Source: Alphaproteobacteria bacterium UBA3612 (GTDB lineage: Bacteria > Pseudomonadota > Alphaproteobacteria > Sphingomonadales > Sphingomonadaceae). Taken from it: DNA of 64,000 nucleotides. The first letter of the stretch is position 1; the number at the start of each line of letters is the position of its first letter. Shown one piece after another: positions 51,008 through 60,125 of this stretch. A program made the translations under genes and the position numbers. The notes below the pieces were generated by a model. It worked only from the letters and a program-made list of their open reading frames with translations, had not been told where the DNA came from and searched no databases. The stretch spans positions 198,151 through 262,150 of the forward strand of contig DFLT01000007.1 in the NCBI GenBank assembly GCA_002375465.1, read 5' to 3'.

Positions 51008-51715
51008 ATGCATGAGTATGAGATCGAAACGCCGGTCGGTGACGTCAATCTGAAAAGCCTGGTGGTGGTGCCCGATGGCGACGGCCCTTTCCCCGCGGTT
51101 TTGATCTTTCCGCAATGGTCCGGTCGATCCCCCCATGAGGAGGACCATGCGCGCAAGCTGGCCCGGCAGGGCTATGTGGCCGTCGCGACCGACCTGTTCG
51201 GTGACAAGAAGCGCGGCGCCTCTGACGAAGAAAATCAGGCGCTGATCACGCCGCTGCTGAATAACCGGGAGGTGTTGAGGCAGCGGTTGCTGGCTCTGGT
51301 CGATGCGGTCGGCGGACAGAAGGAAGTCGATGCCGGTCGGCTCGCGGCGTGCGGCTATTGCTTCGGCGGGCTTTGCGCTCTCGACACCGCACGCGCGGGT
51401 GCGGCGGTGCGCGGGGTTGCCAGTTTCCACGGCCTGTTCGCGGCGCCGGAGGGGCTCGACACGCCGCAGATCACTGCCAGCATTGCCGTTTATCACGGGT
51501 GGGACGACCCGATGGCGCCGCCTGAACATGTGGTGCAGCTCGGCAAGGAACTGTCGGAGCGAGGGGCCGATTGGTACCTGACCGCCTATGGCAATGCGGT
51601 CCACGCCTTCACGAACAAGGATGCCGACGCCAAGGCCGATGGGAAGGCATATGATCCCAAGGCAGATCAGCGCAGCTGGCGAGACTTTCTGGGGTTCCTG
51701 AACGAGCTTTTCTAG
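51008..51715 (+). CDS. Dienelactone hydrolase family protein
   Basis: The 235-residue alpha/beta hydrolase has the nucleophile elbow CGYCFGG with Cys at the nucleophile position, as in classical dienelactone hydrolase. The acid lies in YHGWDDPMAP and the His in GNAVHAFTN. GGAG precedes the ATG, five nucleotides after the phosphotransferase stop. It may hydrolyse lactones or other esters; the real substrate is unknown. Confidence 0.92.
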   Translation: MHEYEIETPVGDVNLKSLVVVPDGDGPFPAVLIFPQWSGRSPHEEDHARKLARQGYVAVATDLFGDKKRGASDEENQALITPLLNNREVLRQRLLALVDAVGGQKEVDAGRLAACGYCFGGLCALDTARAGAAVRGVASFHGLFAAPEGLDTPQITASIAVYHGWDDPMAPPEHVVQLGKELSERGADWYLTAYGNAVHAFTNKDADAKADGKAYDPKADQRSWRDFLGFLNELF

Positions 51716-51753
51716 ATTTTCGGAGCGGCTGGCTGCTGCTGGCGTCTGGCAGG

Positions 51754-51789
51754 GGAATAGCGTGCCGGAATAAGGCGGGGCGCTATTCC
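51754..51789. terminator. Bidirectional inverted repeat between convergent genes
   Basis: GGAATAGCG (51754-51762) pairs exactly with CGCTATTCC (51781-51789), between the dienelactone hydrolase stop and the last codons of the convergent CorC-type gene. No U-run is present. Confidence 0.45.
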
Positions 51790-53102
51790 TGCTCGTGTCT
51801 TTCATCGATCGCACTCGCCAGTATCTTGTCGATCTTGTGCCCATCCAGATCGACGATCTCGAACCGCCATCCATCGAAGTCGAACTGTTCGCCGGTTTCT
51901 GGAATATGGGTGAGGACGGCCAGCGCGAAGCCTGCCACGGTTTCGAAGTCGCGGTCATCCGGTTCCGGTATCGAAATTCGCAGGCGGTCGGCCATTTCAT
52001 CGGCATGCATCGACCCTGAGAGTAGCCAGGAACCATCGGCGCGTTGTACCGCAGGATCCTCTTCACCCTCGTCGATATCCGATTTGAACACGCCGGCGAT
52101 GGCGGCCAGCAGGTCGGCGGGGGTCAATATCCCCTCGAAATGTCCATATTCGTCGTGGACCATGCCAATGGGCACGTCAGCACGGCGCAAGATTTCCAGC
52201 GCATCGGATGCGTCCATGACATCGGGAATCAGCGGCGCCGGTTGCATCAGGGCAGGAATGTCGAGCGGCTTTCCCGCCAGCACGGCAGACAGCACGTCGC
52301 GGGCCTGTATCACACCGATGATCTTGTCGACGGTGCCGTCGGCAATCGGAATGCGCGTATGGGGGCTGTCGATCAGATGGGCGCGGACGTCTGCCTCCGC
52401 CGCCGCCAGGTCCAGCCAGTCGACCTCCGTGCGGGGTGTCATTACGCCACGGACCGGACGATCGGCCAGGCGCATGACGCCAGAGATCATCAGGCGTTCG
52501 CTCTCTTCGATGGCGCCCGATTTCTGCGCCTCGGCAACGATCAGGTGCAGTTCTTCCGCCGTGACATGGGTCTTTTCCTGTGCCTTTGCGCCCAGCAGAC
52601 GCAGAAGTGCGCGGGTGGTCACACTAAGCAGCCAGACGAGCGGCGCCGCGATGCGCGAAAGTATCGTCATGGGCGCCGCGATAAGGCTGGAAATCGTCTC
52701 CGGGCTTCTCAGCGCGAACTGTTTCGGCACCAGTTCCCCGATGGTCAGGGTCAAGAAAGTGATCCCGCTGACCACAAGGGCAATTCCGACCGTCGCTGCG
52801 GTATCTGCGGGCAACCCGAGGGCAGCCAGCCGGGCGGCAACCGGTTGCCCCAGTGTCGCCCCGGAATAGGCACCGGCCACGATACCGACCAGGGTAATGC
52901 CGATCTGTACGGTAGACAGAAAGCGCCCCGGTTCCTGGTTCAGGCGCAGGGCCGCCTCCGCCCCCGCCTTTCCATTGTTGACCATTGCCTGCAGACGCGC
53001 CTCACGCGACGATACCACCGCCATTTCTGACATGGCGAAGACGCCATTCGCGGCGATGAGCGCGAGAATGATGAGAAGGTCGACCCAGGGAAATGGTGGC
53101 AT
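51783..53102 (-). CDS. CNNM/CorC-HlyC type transporter-associated protein
   Basis: The ATG at 53102 (MPPFPWVDLLIIL) gives 439 residues. The N-terminal CNNM/DUF21 membrane domain (about 1-190) has three to four helices. A CBS pair follows (about 210-330; MTPRTEVDWLDL ... RDVLSAVLAGKPLD). The C-terminal CorC/HlyC domain covers about 350-430. The family is linked to Mg2+/Co2+ efflux or haemolysin activity. An open frame extends 296 codons further upstream but is an antisense shadow of the OmpA-type gene. The divergent gap 53103-53369 holds CCGTTA/TAACGG inverted repeats but no gene. Confidence 0.92.
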   Translation of the reverse strand: MPPFPWVDLLIILALIAANGVFAMSEMAVVSSREARLQAMVNNGKAGAEAALRLNQEPGRFLSTVQIGITLVGIVAGAYSGATLGQPVAARLAALGLPADTAATVGIALVVSGITFLTLTIGELVPKQFALRSPETISSLIAAPMTILSRIAAPLVWLLSVTTRALLRLLGAKAQEKTHVTAEELHLIVAEAQKSGAIEESERLMISGVMRLADRPVRGVMTPRTEVDWLDLAAAEADVRAHLIDSPHTRIPIADGTVDKIIGVIQARDVLSAVLAGKPLDIPALMQPAPLIPDVMDASDALEILRRADVPIGMVHDEYGHFEGILTPADLLAAIAGVFKSDIDEGEEDPAVQRADGSWLLSGSMHADEMADRLRISIPEPDDRDFETVAGFALAVLTHIPETGEQFDFDGWRFEIVDLDGHKIDKILASAIDERHEQE

Positions 53103-53369
53103 GATGGCCGGGCGTTTAATGTGTCGCACACATAATGGCGAGGGTAGTTGAAGAATTGCTCCTCCACCGCCGCTCCTGACGACACCGTTAATCTGCCGCA
53201 AATGTAACGGCAAACCAACGCGCAAGGTCGTTAACGCGTCATGCGGCCCGGAAATATCCGATGAATCCATTGCCGCCCGCTGGCTGCTGCGCGCGTGGGG
53301 GAGTAAGGAACCAACGCGACCCCCCCTGCGTAGAACGCGCGATAACACGGGGAACATTAGGAGTCGTCC

Positions 53370-54044
53370 ATGCATATTAACGCAAAGCTTTTGGCACTTG
53401 CCGCATCTTCCAGCCTTGTGCTGGCAGGCTGCGTTACCAATCCCGAAACCGGAAACCAGCGGATTGCGCGCCCAGCCGTGACGGGTGCAGCGGGTGCAGG
53501 CCTCGGCGCCGCTCTCGGCGCAATAATCGGCGGCAAGTCCAACCGCACGGAAGTGCTGGTTGGTACCGGCATCGGCGCCCTCGCCGGCGCGGGCGTCGGC
53601 GTCTATCTGGACAATCAGGAAAAGAAGCTGCGCGAACGCACGGCGGGCACCGGCATCGATGTTGAGCGGCAGGGGGACAGCCTGTTGCTGCAAATGCCAA
53701 GCCAGGTGACGTTCGGCGTGGACAGCGCGATCATCAACGAATCCTTCCGTCCGGCCCTGAACGAAGTGGCATCGGTGCTGCAGGAATATGATAAGACCTT
53801 TGTGGACGTTTACGGCCACACGGACTCCACGGGCAGCGATGCCTATAATCTGACGCTGTCGCAGCGCCGCGCGGAGAGCGTGTCCACCTATCTCGCCGCG
53901 AACGGCGTACAGCGCGCGCGCATTGCCACGCAGGGATATGGCGAAACGCAGCCGATCGCATCGAACGATACGGAATCCGGGCGGGCGCAAAATCGCCGCG
54001 TGGAAATCAAACTTGTTCCGATCGTGGATAACACGGCGAGCTAA
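53370..54044 (+). CDS. OmpA-family outer-membrane lipoprotein
   Basis: The 224-residue lipoprotein has lipobox VLAGC (Cys at residue 21). A Gly/Ala-rich glycine-zipper segment follows (about 40-85; AGAGLGAALGAIIGG and GTGIGALAGAGVGVYL). The C-terminal OmpA domain has VDVYGHTDSTGSDAYNLTLSQRRAESV and the peptidoglycan-binding Asp/Arg pattern. It would tether the outer membrane to peptidoglycan. AGGAG precedes the ATG. A terminator-like hairpin follows the stop. Confidence 0.94.
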   Translation: MHINAKLLALAASSSLVLAGCVTNPETGNQRIARPAVTGAAGAGLGAALGAIIGGKSNRTEVLVGTGIGALAGAGVGVYLDNQEKKLRERTAGTGIDVERQGDSLLLQMPSQVTFGVDSAIINESFRPALNEVASVLQEYDKTFVDVYGHTDSTGSDAYNLTLSQRRAESVSTYLAANGVQRARIATQGYGETQPIASNDTESGRAQNRRVEIKLVPIVDNTAS

Positions 54045-54067
54045 AGCGATCCGCAGGGAACGAGACG

Positions 54068-54106
54068 AGGGCCGGCGTAGTCATGCGCTGGCCCTTTCCT
54101 TTTTTA
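54068..54106 (+). terminator. Intrinsic terminator after the OmpA-type gene
   Basis: AGGGCCGGCG (54068-54077) pairs with CGCTGGCCCT (54086-54095) with one G-T wobble and is followed by TTCCTTTTTT. This is one of the clearest intrinsic terminators in the window. Confidence 0.75.
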
Positions 54107-54165
54107 AGGGGGAGAGGAAAAGGCTAATGCGGCCGTAGCGTAGCGGCGTATGCTAGGCATCGCTG

Positions 54166-54426
54166 ATGAGTGAACGACACGCCCCCATTCCAACGCCCAT
54201 GCCCGGACCAAATGATTTTCAGGGCGTACGCATCGACGCCCGTGGCCTCAGATGCCCCTTGCCGGTATTGCGACTGCGAAAGGTGGCACTGCCCTTGGCG
54301 CCCGGAACCGCCCTCGAACTCATCGCCGATGATCCGGCGGCCAAAAAGGATGTGCCGTTATTCTGCGCGGAGATGGGATGGGCCTGTACCACGATAGCGG
54401 ACGGGCATTGGCGCGTGGTCCGCTGA
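54166..54426 (+). CDS. TusA-family sulfurtransferase
   Basis: The 86-residue protein has the family signature DARGLRCPLPVLRLRK, with the active-site Cys in CPLP, followed by the two-layer fold ending ADGHWRVVR. It probably accepts persulfide sulfur from a cysteine desulfurase for tRNA thiolation or cofactor synthesis. The gene faces engB. Other members serve in sulfur oxidation; nothing here indicates that. Confidence 0.9.
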   Translation: MSERHAPIPTPMPGPNDFQGVRIDARGLRCPLPVLRLRKVALPLAPGTALELIADDPAAKKDVPLFCAEMGWACTTIADGHWRVVR

Positions 54427-54457
54427 TCTTTATTGAGCGCGGCAAGAATGCCTGCGA

Positions 54458-55081
54458 TCAGTTTTGCGCGGTATCCAGAATTTCCACCCGCAGCATGTCG
54501 ATGCCCAGGTTCTTTTCCGCGCTCGTCGCACGGACTTCGGGAAAGGCTGCCGGGCGTTTGCGAACGGCCTCGGCCGCCAGCTCCTGAACCGTCTCAACCT
54601 TCTTTATCTTGTCCGCCTTGGTCAGGATCAGCTGGTAGGTCACCGCCGCCTCGTCGAGCAGCGACATCACTTCTTCATCGACGGGCTTGGGCCCGCGGCG
54701 GGCGTCGATCAGCAGCATGACGCGCTTCAGATTGCGGCGCCCCCGCAGATAATCGAACACCAGGCGCTTCCAGCCCTCTACCACCTGTTTCGGGGCCTTC
54801 GCATAGCCATAGCCCGGCATATCGACCAGGCGCATCAATGGCGGCTCGCCCACCGGAAATAGGTTGAGGAGTTGCGTGCGCCCCGGCGTGTTGGACGTTC
54901 GCGCCAGCCCGTCCTTTGTGGTCAGGGCGTTCAGCAGTGATGATTTGCCGACATTGGAGCGGCCCGCAAAGGCAATTTCCGGCACCTCATCGACGGGCAA
55001 TTGTTCCAGGCGGGCAACCGACATGGAAAAGGCTGCGCCGTCGCGAAACAGGTTGCGCGCGTGCTTTTCCTCTCCGGTCAC
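54458..55081 (-). CDS. Ribosome-biogenesis GTPase EngB/YsxC/YihA
   Basis: The 207-residue GTPase has G1 GRSNVGKSSLLNAL, G3 DMPGYGYAKA and G4 TKADKI. It assists 50S assembly. GTG at 55081 (VTGEEKHARNLFRD) fits the family N-terminus and avoids the yidC coding region. An ATG at 55117 would overlap yidC by 23 nt. It lies downstream of yidC in the leftward block. Confidence 0.94.
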   Translation of the reverse strand: MTGEEKHARNLFRDGAAFSMSVARLEQLPVDEVPEIAFAGRSNVGKSSLLNALTTKDGLARTSNTPGRTQLLNLFPVGEPPLMRLVDMPGYGYAKAPKQVVEGWKRLVFDYLRGRRNLKRVMLLIDARRGPKPVDEEVMSLLDEAAVTYQLILTKADKIKKVETVQELAAEAVRKRPAAFPEVRATSAEKNLGIDMLRVEILDTAQN

Positions 55082-55094
55082 GATGCGGCGCCGG

Positions 55095-56810
55095 TCATTT
55101 CGCGGGCTTGGCCGCATCCGGCGCAGGGTCGGCCGGGAATTTCTTGATCAGGTACCATTGCTGGGCGATTGAGAAGATGTTGTTGACCATCCAGTACAGC
55201 TGCAGACCTGCCGCGAATGGCGCCATGATGACCATGAATACCCATGGCAGGATGGAAAACACCTTTTTCTGCATCTCATCCATGGGCGCGGGGTTCAGCT
55301 TGAACTGGATAAACATGGTGATGCCCAGCAGGATCGGCAGCACACCGATCGCCATGAACCCGGGCGGGTCGAAGGGCAGAAAGCCGAACAGATTGACGGG
55401 CGTCAGCGGATCCGGCGCGCTCAGATCCTTGATCCACAGGGCAAAGGGCTGATGCCTGACCTCTATCGACAAGAGCAGGGTCTTGTAGAGCGCGTAGAAG
55501 ATGGGAATTTGTAGCAGGACGGGTAGGCAACCGCCGATGGGGTTGGCCTTCTCCTCCTTATACAGCTTCATCATTTCCTGCTGCAGCTTCGGCTTGTCGT
55601 CCTTGTAGCGTTCCTGCATCGCCTTCATCTTGGGCTGGATGCGGCGCAGTTTCGCCATGGATTCAAATTGCTTGTTGGCAATCGGAAACAGCACGATGCG
55701 GATAATGAGGACCAGCAGGATGATCGCGACGCCGTAATTCCCCGCAAAGGCAAACAACCAGGTCAGAAGCGCATGGATCGGCTTCACGATGATGCGGAAC
55801 CAGCCCCAGTCGACGGAGCGTTCCAGCAACGGAATGCCGACCTGGTTCTCGTAACGGTCCAGGACCTCGACTTCCTTGGCGCCGGCGAACAAGCGGAACG
55901 TGTCGCCCGCGGCAGTGCCGGGACCTACCGCCATCGGCTCGCCTTGCATGGTAGCCTGATAGCGGTCGCCGCTCGCGCGGAAGTTCGTGCGCACCGGCGC
56001 ATTGGGCTCATCGATAATCGCGGTCAGCCAGTATTTGTCGGTAAAGCCCAGCCATCCGCCAGTCGAGCTGTTGTCGACGCGGCCGCCCTCGTCAACGATA
56101 TCCTCATATTCCACGTCGGCAAATTCCCCGTCGAATACGCCGATGGGGCCGATATGGGCGTTGAACGTGCTTTCGTCGGGGCCCGTGCCATCACGGGCGA
56201 CGAGTCCGTAGGGACGTGCGACGACGGCCTGGTCGCCACGATTTTCGATACGCTGCCGCGCCGTGAACAAATAATCCTCGTCGACCGACAATTCGATCAG
56301 GAAGCGTACGCCGACGTCGTTGGTCCATGCGAGCGTCAAGGGCGTTTCAGGCGTCAGCCGTTCGCCATCGGCGGTCCATTGCGTGGATGCGTCGGGCAGA
56401 TCCCCCTGTCCGGTCCAGCCGAATTCCGCAAAATAGCTGTCCGGCGCGCCCGATGGTGAGAACAGGCGAATGTCGGCTTCGCCGTCCAGGCTCTCATGAT
56501 GGCGCAGCAACCGCAGATCATCGAGGCGCGCGCCGGACAGGTTGATTGTGCCGGACAGGGCGGGGGTCTCGATAGGAACACGGCGGCTTTCCGCCAGCAC
56601 CTCCGCACGTTCCCGGATCACAGTTGGCGCTGCGGCACCCAGCGGCCCTTCGTTCCCGTCTTTCACCACCACCTGCTCGCCATCGACGAATTCGGTCGAT
56701 GGTTCGGATGCGGTCGGTACTACGGGATCGGGGGAGAATGCCGACCATCCGAACAGGACGGCAATCGACAGCACCATGGCGATCAGAAGGTTGCGGTTAT
56801 CAGAATTCAC
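55095..56810 (-). CDS. yidC: Membrane protein insertase YidC
   Basis: The 571-residue inner-membrane insertase has an N-terminal signal anchor (LLIAMVLSIAVLFGW), a large periplasmic beta domain (about 60-340) and the conserved five-helix core (about 350-560). The core contains IKPIHALLTWLF, the hydrophilic groove region and KKVFSILPWVFMVIMAPFAAGLQLYW. It acts alone or with SecY. It overlaps the yidD stop by 4 nt. Confidence 0.97.
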   Translation of the reverse strand: MNSDNRNLLIAMVLSIAVLFGWSAFSPDPVVPTASEPSTEFVDGEQVVVKDGNEGPLGAAAPTVIRERAEVLAESRRVPIETPALSGTINLSGARLDDLRLLRHHESLDGEADIRLFSPSGAPDSYFAEFGWTGQGDLPDASTQWTADGERLTPETPLTLAWTNDVGVRFLIELSVDEDYLFTARQRIENRGDQAVVARPYGLVARDGTGPDESTFNAHIGPIGVFDGEFADVEYEDIVDEGGRVDNSSTGGWLGFTDKYWLTAIIDEPNAPVRTNFRASGDRYQATMQGEPMAVGPGTAAGDTFRLFAGAKEVEVLDRYENQVGIPLLERSVDWGWFRIIVKPIHALLTWLFAFAGNYGVAIILLVLIIRIVLFPIANKQFESMAKLRRIQPKMKAMQERYKDDKPKLQQEMMKLYKEEKANPIGGCLPVLLQIPIFYALYKTLLLSIEVRHQPFALWIKDLSAPDPLTPVNLFGFLPFDPPGFMAIGVLPILLGITMFIQFKLNPAPMDEMQKKVFSILPWVFMVIMAPFAAGLQLYWMVNNIFSIAQQWYLIKKFPADPAPDAAKPAK

Positions 56811-57043
56811 TTGGTCCGTGTCCCTGCTTTTCCATGCGGCACGGGGTCATAGCCCGACCCGCCCAGCGGATGACAGCGCGCGATACGGGCCAGCGTCAGC
56901 CAGCCGCCCCTCAGCGCGCCATGTTTCCTCACCGCCTCTATCCCGTATTGCGAGCATGTGGGCTGAAAACGACAAGCGGGCGGCAGCAGCGGTGAAATGA
57001 AACGCTGCCATCCGCGCATAAGAAGGATGATCGCCGCGCGCAT
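56807..57043 (-). CDS. yidD: Membrane protein insertion efficiency factor YidD
   Basis: The ATG at 57043 lies one base after the rnpA stop and gives 78 residues. LLMRGWQRFISPLLPPACRFQPTCSQYGIEAVRKHG is the diagnostic block with conserved Cys residues. HPLGGSGYDPVP follows. It aids YidC-dependent insertion. A 15-codon upstream extension to 57088 is unnecessary and would overlap rnpA. Confidence 0.95.
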   Translation of the reverse strand: MRAAIILLMRGWQRFISPLLPPACRFQPTCSQYGIEAVRKHGALRGGWLTLARIARCHPLGGSGYDPVPHGKAGTRTK

Positions 57044-57044
57044 G

Positions 57045-57539
57045 TCAGAGTTTTGCGTTCGCGCGGGGTATCGCCCGGGCAAGATCACGCGTCAATTTCG
57101 CGAATTCCTGGCCAAGACCGCCGCTTCGCCCGATCAGGACGATGTCATGGCCAGCGGGCGCAGCAGAGGGCATTACCTCTCGAACCGCCGCTCTCAGGCG
57201 GCGCTTCAGGCGATTGCGGATGACGGCATTGCCGATCTTCTTCGTCACTGTGTAGCCGACGCGGACCATATCGTTCCCGTCCTGCCGTGGATGAAGAAGT
57301 AGGACGAACGCGTCGGTTGCCGCACGCGCGCCCCGGTTTGCAGCCAGAAAATCCCGGCGCTTGCGCAGCGTTTCGATGCGCGTGGCGCGGCTCTGGCCTA
57401 GGCGCTGAGCTTCTTGCGGCCCTGACGGCGGCGTGCGTTCAGGATCTGACGACCCGATTTCGTGGCCATGCGCGCGCGAAAGCCGTGCCGCCGCTTGCGG
57501 ACGAGATTGGAGGGCTGAAACGTGCGCTTCATCGGACAT
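57045..57539 (-). CDS. rnpA: Ribonuclease P protein component, frame enclosing rpmH
   Basis: The conserved RnpA domain runs from LRKRRDFLAANRGARAATDAFVLLL to KIGNAVIRNRLKRRLRAAVREVM. It aids RNase P RNA in 5'-end processing of tRNA. The family usually starts near LRKRRDF, but no ATG, GTG or TTG occurs there in this frame. The only canonical starts are ATG 57539 and GTG 57542. Starting at 57539 gives 164 residues and makes the gene contain all of rpmH (57398-57532) in another frame. A CTG within IETLRKRRDF is the alternative non-canonical start. Confidence 0.9.
   Translation of the reverse strand: MSDEAHVSALQSRPQAAARLSRAHGHEIGSSDPERTPPSGPQEAQRLGQSRATRIETLRKRRDFLAANRGARAATDAFVLLLHPRQDGNDMVRVGYTVTKKIGNAVIRNRLKRRLRAAVREVMPSAAPAGHDIVLIGRSGGLGQEFAKLTRDLARAIPRANAKL
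57398..57532 (-). CDS. rpmH: 50S ribosomal protein L34
   Basis: The 44-residue protein MKRTFQPSNLVRKRRHGFRA... ending RRRQGRKKLSA is L34. The SD-like AGGTGAT lies five bases before the ATG at 57532. It is entirely nested inside the rnpA reading frame. A promoter candidate lies at 57616-57644. L34 is an early peptide of the 50S subunit. Confidence 0.97.
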   Translation of the reverse strand: MKRTFQPSNLVRKRRHGFRARMATKSGRQILNARRRQGRKKLSA

Positions 57540-57615
57540 CACCTGTGCTTATCAAAAGAAAGGGCCACCTGCCGCCGAATCTTGCAAAGCGGGGCGACCT
57601 TCATCGTCTGTGGCG

Positions 57616-57644
57616 CGGATAGTCCGCAGCGCCCCAAAAGTCAA
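57616..57644 (-). promoter_or_regulatory. Promoter candidate for rpmH-rnpA-yidD-yidC
   Basis: Read on the minus strand, TTGACT (57644-57639) and TATCCG (57621-57616) are separated by 17 bp, placing the transcript start about 77 nt before rpmH. The -10 element is weak. Confidence 0.5.
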
Positions 57645-57763
57645 ATATTGTTGGGGGGAGCAATCCTCTTCGACCGTCCGGCGCCTTTGCGAAAACACTT
57701 TCATTCTTCTTTAAAGGACATAGTCGGGATCGAACATGATGCGATGAACGGGGAGCCGTGTGC

Positions 57764-58504
57764 ATGGCCGATACCGGTAAGGGCAAGCCAGCGATTCGAA
57801 GGTTTGCGCCCATCGCCCTCTTGGCGGCGGGGCTCATCATATTTTTCGTGCTGGGCGGCGGCCAGTATATCAGCCTCGACTTTCTCAGCGCACAATATGC
57901 CAATTTAACCGCCTATGTTGCGGCAAACCTACTGATTGCCGCCATTGCCTATATGGCGCTGTATACGCTGGTGACGGCGATCAGCGTGCCGGGTGCCGCA
58001 CCGCTGACCATTGCGGGCGGGTTGCTGTTCGGCGTTGCGCTAGGGGGCAGTTTGACAGTCGTCGGTGCCACATTGGGCGCCACGATCATATTCCTGGCGG
58101 CGCGCACCGCCCTCGCCGACCTGTTGCGGGAAAAGGCGGGGCCGCGCGTGAAAAAGCTGCGCGACGGCTTTGAGGAGAACGCCTTTAATTATCTGCTCTT
58201 TTTGCGGCTGGTGCCCGCCTTTCCCTTCTTCCTCGTCAATATAGCGGCCGGACTGTTCGGTATGCGAACGCTTCCATATGTGCTGGGCACCGGCTTGGGC
58301 ATCATTCCTGGCACGTTCGTGTTCGCCAGCATTGGCGCTGGCGCGGGGGCCGTGATTGCACGCGGCGACCAGATCAGCCTGTCCGGCGTACTGACCGATC
58401 CTGCAGTGCTGCTGCCGATCGTCGGCCTTGCGGTTCTGGCGTTGTTGCCGGTCCTGATCCGATGGCTAAGAGCCCGCGCCGAACGGCCGGGGGCCGCGTC
58501 GTAA
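57764..58504 (+). CDS. TVP38/TMEM64-type (VTT domain) membrane protein
   Basis: ATG at 57764 lies eight bases from GGGGAG; a GTG at 57758 is also in frame. The 246-residue protein has five to six hydrophobic segments. The VTT/DedA-like core runs IAYMALYTLVTAISVPGAAPLTIAGG...LLFLRLVPAFPFFLVNIAAGLFGM, with the conserved Arg-Leu-Val-Pro. The family is proposed to act in lipid transport or membrane homeostasis. Its 3' end overlaps the convergent small gene by 39 nt. Confidence 0.9.
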   Translation: MADTGKGKPAIRRFAPIALLAAGLIIFFVLGGGQYISLDFLSAQYANLTAYVAANLLIAAIAYMALYTLVTAISVPGAAPLTIAGGLLFGVALGGSLTVVGATLGATIIFLAARTALADLLREKAGPRVKKLRDGFEENAFNYLLFLRLVPAFPFFLVNIAAGLFGMRTLPYVLGTGLGIIPGTFVFASIGAGAGAVIARGDQISLSGVLTDPAVLLPIVGLAVLALLPVLIRWLRARAERPGAAS

Positions 58505-58807
58505 CAGCCAGTCTGCCCAGCGACCCCAGCGCGGCCATCGCCTGACGAACAGCACATAGCGCCTTTTCGCCCACCGAGAATTTCTGAGAATCAATGTCAT
58601 GCCGAGTGCAAATCCCGCCAAACCGAGAGGGCCGGGGGCGAGGCCGCCTATGGGCGGCGCCAGCAGACACAGGACAATTCCCGCCACCAGTTCGGACCAG
58701 CGTCGCCATAGGGGGCGGCGGCGCTTCAGCTGGACGCGCAGCGCTATCTCCCCCGGCGGCTGGGAGCCCGGATGCACAGGATCGGTTGGGTGGGGAGAAT
58801 CGGGCAT
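58466..58807 (-). CDS. Small membrane protein, unknown function
   Basis: The ATG at 58807 (MPDSPHPTD) gives 113 residues. A Pro-rich basic N-terminus is followed by one or two hydrophobic helices (LVAGIVLCLLAPPIGGLAPGPLGLAGFALGMTLIL) with PG-rich turns and a strongly basic aromatic tail (RRYVLFVRRWPRWGRW). It resembles small PGPGW-type transmembrane proteins; I cannot assign a role. It overlaps the VTT gene by 39 nt at the 3' ends. Confidence 0.7.
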   Translation of the reverse strand: MPDSPHPTDPVHPGSQPPGEIALRVQLKRRRPLWRRWSELVAGIVLCLLAPPIGGLAPGPLGLAGFALGMTLILRNSRWAKRRYVLFVRRWPRWGRWADWLLRRGPRPFGAGS

Positions 58808-58922
58808 TGTCAGACACCCCCATGAAGGCCTGCGCGGTGTCTTTTCAATCCCACGACAGAAAACTTCATGGACTTTCCGCAGGCCCGCTCGGTAACGCGG
58901 CGGGCAAAGGGGGATTTCGCAG

Positions 58923-60125
58923 ATGGTCGCACATGTCACGACAGTGGCTTTTCTTGGGCTTGAGGCCCGCACCGTCGACGTGCAGGTTCAGATCGCGAAG
59001 GGTGGTCAGAAATTTTCCATCGTCGGTCTGGCCGACAAGGCGGTCGCCGAATCGCAGGAAAGGGTGCGGGCGGCGCTGTCGGGGATCGGCCTCGCCATGC
59101 CGTTTCAACGTGTCACGGTAAATCTCAGTCCTGCCGACCTGCCAAAGGAAGGTTCGCACTACGATTTGCCGATTGCGCTCGGTCTTCTGGCGGCCATGGG
59201 TATCGTCGATGCAGAGCAACTGGCCGAATATCTGATCGTCGGCGAGCTGGGACTGGATGGCCGCGTCGCGACCGTGCCCGGCGTCTTGCTGGCGGCGCTG
59301 CATGCCTCCGGCAACGATCTCGGCCTGATCTGTCCTGCGGCGCAGGGCGGGGAGGCGGCATGGGCGGGGCGAATCGAGGTGCTGGCCGCCCCCGGCCTTC
59401 TGGAACTGCTGAATCATTTCCGCGGCACGCAATTGCTGGCAGCGCCGGCGCCAGCCGCGGCGGTAGAGGGTGCGCCTGCGCCCGACCTGAGCGCGGTGAA
59501 GGGTCAGGAAACGGCAAAGCGCGCGTTGGAGATCGCAGCCGCCGGCGGCCATAATCTGCTGATGTCCGGGCCACCGGGTTCCGGAAAGTCTCTGATGGCC
59601 TCAACATTGCCGGGAATATTGCCACCATTGACGCCGGAGGAGGCGCTGGAGGTGTCGATGGTCGCGTCGGTCGCGGGCGCGCTGGAGGCGGGGCGTCTGA
59701 TCCGGCAACGCCCCTATCGCGCGCCGCATCACAGCGCCTCCATGCCCGCGCTGGTTGGCGGCGGGCAAAAGGCGCGGCCGGGCGAGGTCAGCATGGCGCA
59801 TCTGGGGATCCTGTTTCTGGACGAATTGCCGGAATTCGAACGTCGCGTTCTTGATAGCCTGCGACAACCGCTTGAAACGGGTGAGATTTCCGTGGCGCGG
59901 GCGGCGTTGCACGTCACCTACCCCGCGCGGGTACAATTGATCGCTGCCATGAATCCTTGCCGCTGCGGTCATTTGGGCGACCCGGCTCTTGCATGCGCAC
60001 GCGCGCCTAAATGCGCGGCGGATTACCAGGCGAAACTGTCCGGTCCACTTCTCGACCGTATCGACCTGCACGTAAAGGTAGAGGCCGTCACCGCCGCCGA
60101 CCTGACTGTAAGACACACAAGTTAA
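58923..60125 (+). pseudogene. comM: comM/yifB Mg-chelatase-like AAA+ ATPase, 3' end lost
   Basis: The protein starts VAHVTTVAFLGLEARTVDVQVQIAKG, has Walker A GPPGSGKSLMASTLPG and Walker B ILFLDELPEFERRVLD, and runs normally to IDLHVKVEAVTAADL near base 60105. It then ends after a few foreign codons at 60125. ComM proteins have about 500 residues, so about 100 C-terminal residues (the Mg_chelatase_C domain) are missing. Foreign, AT-richer DNA starts at about 60107 with TGTAAGACACAC. ComM normally helps branch migration during natural transformation. The missing 3' part is not in the rest of the window. Confidence 0.9.

Noticed and set aside
53103..53990. Upstream extension of the CorC-type gene frame
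   Set aside because: It runs antisense through the OmpA-type lipoprotein gene. The true N-terminus with the first membrane helix begins at 53102.
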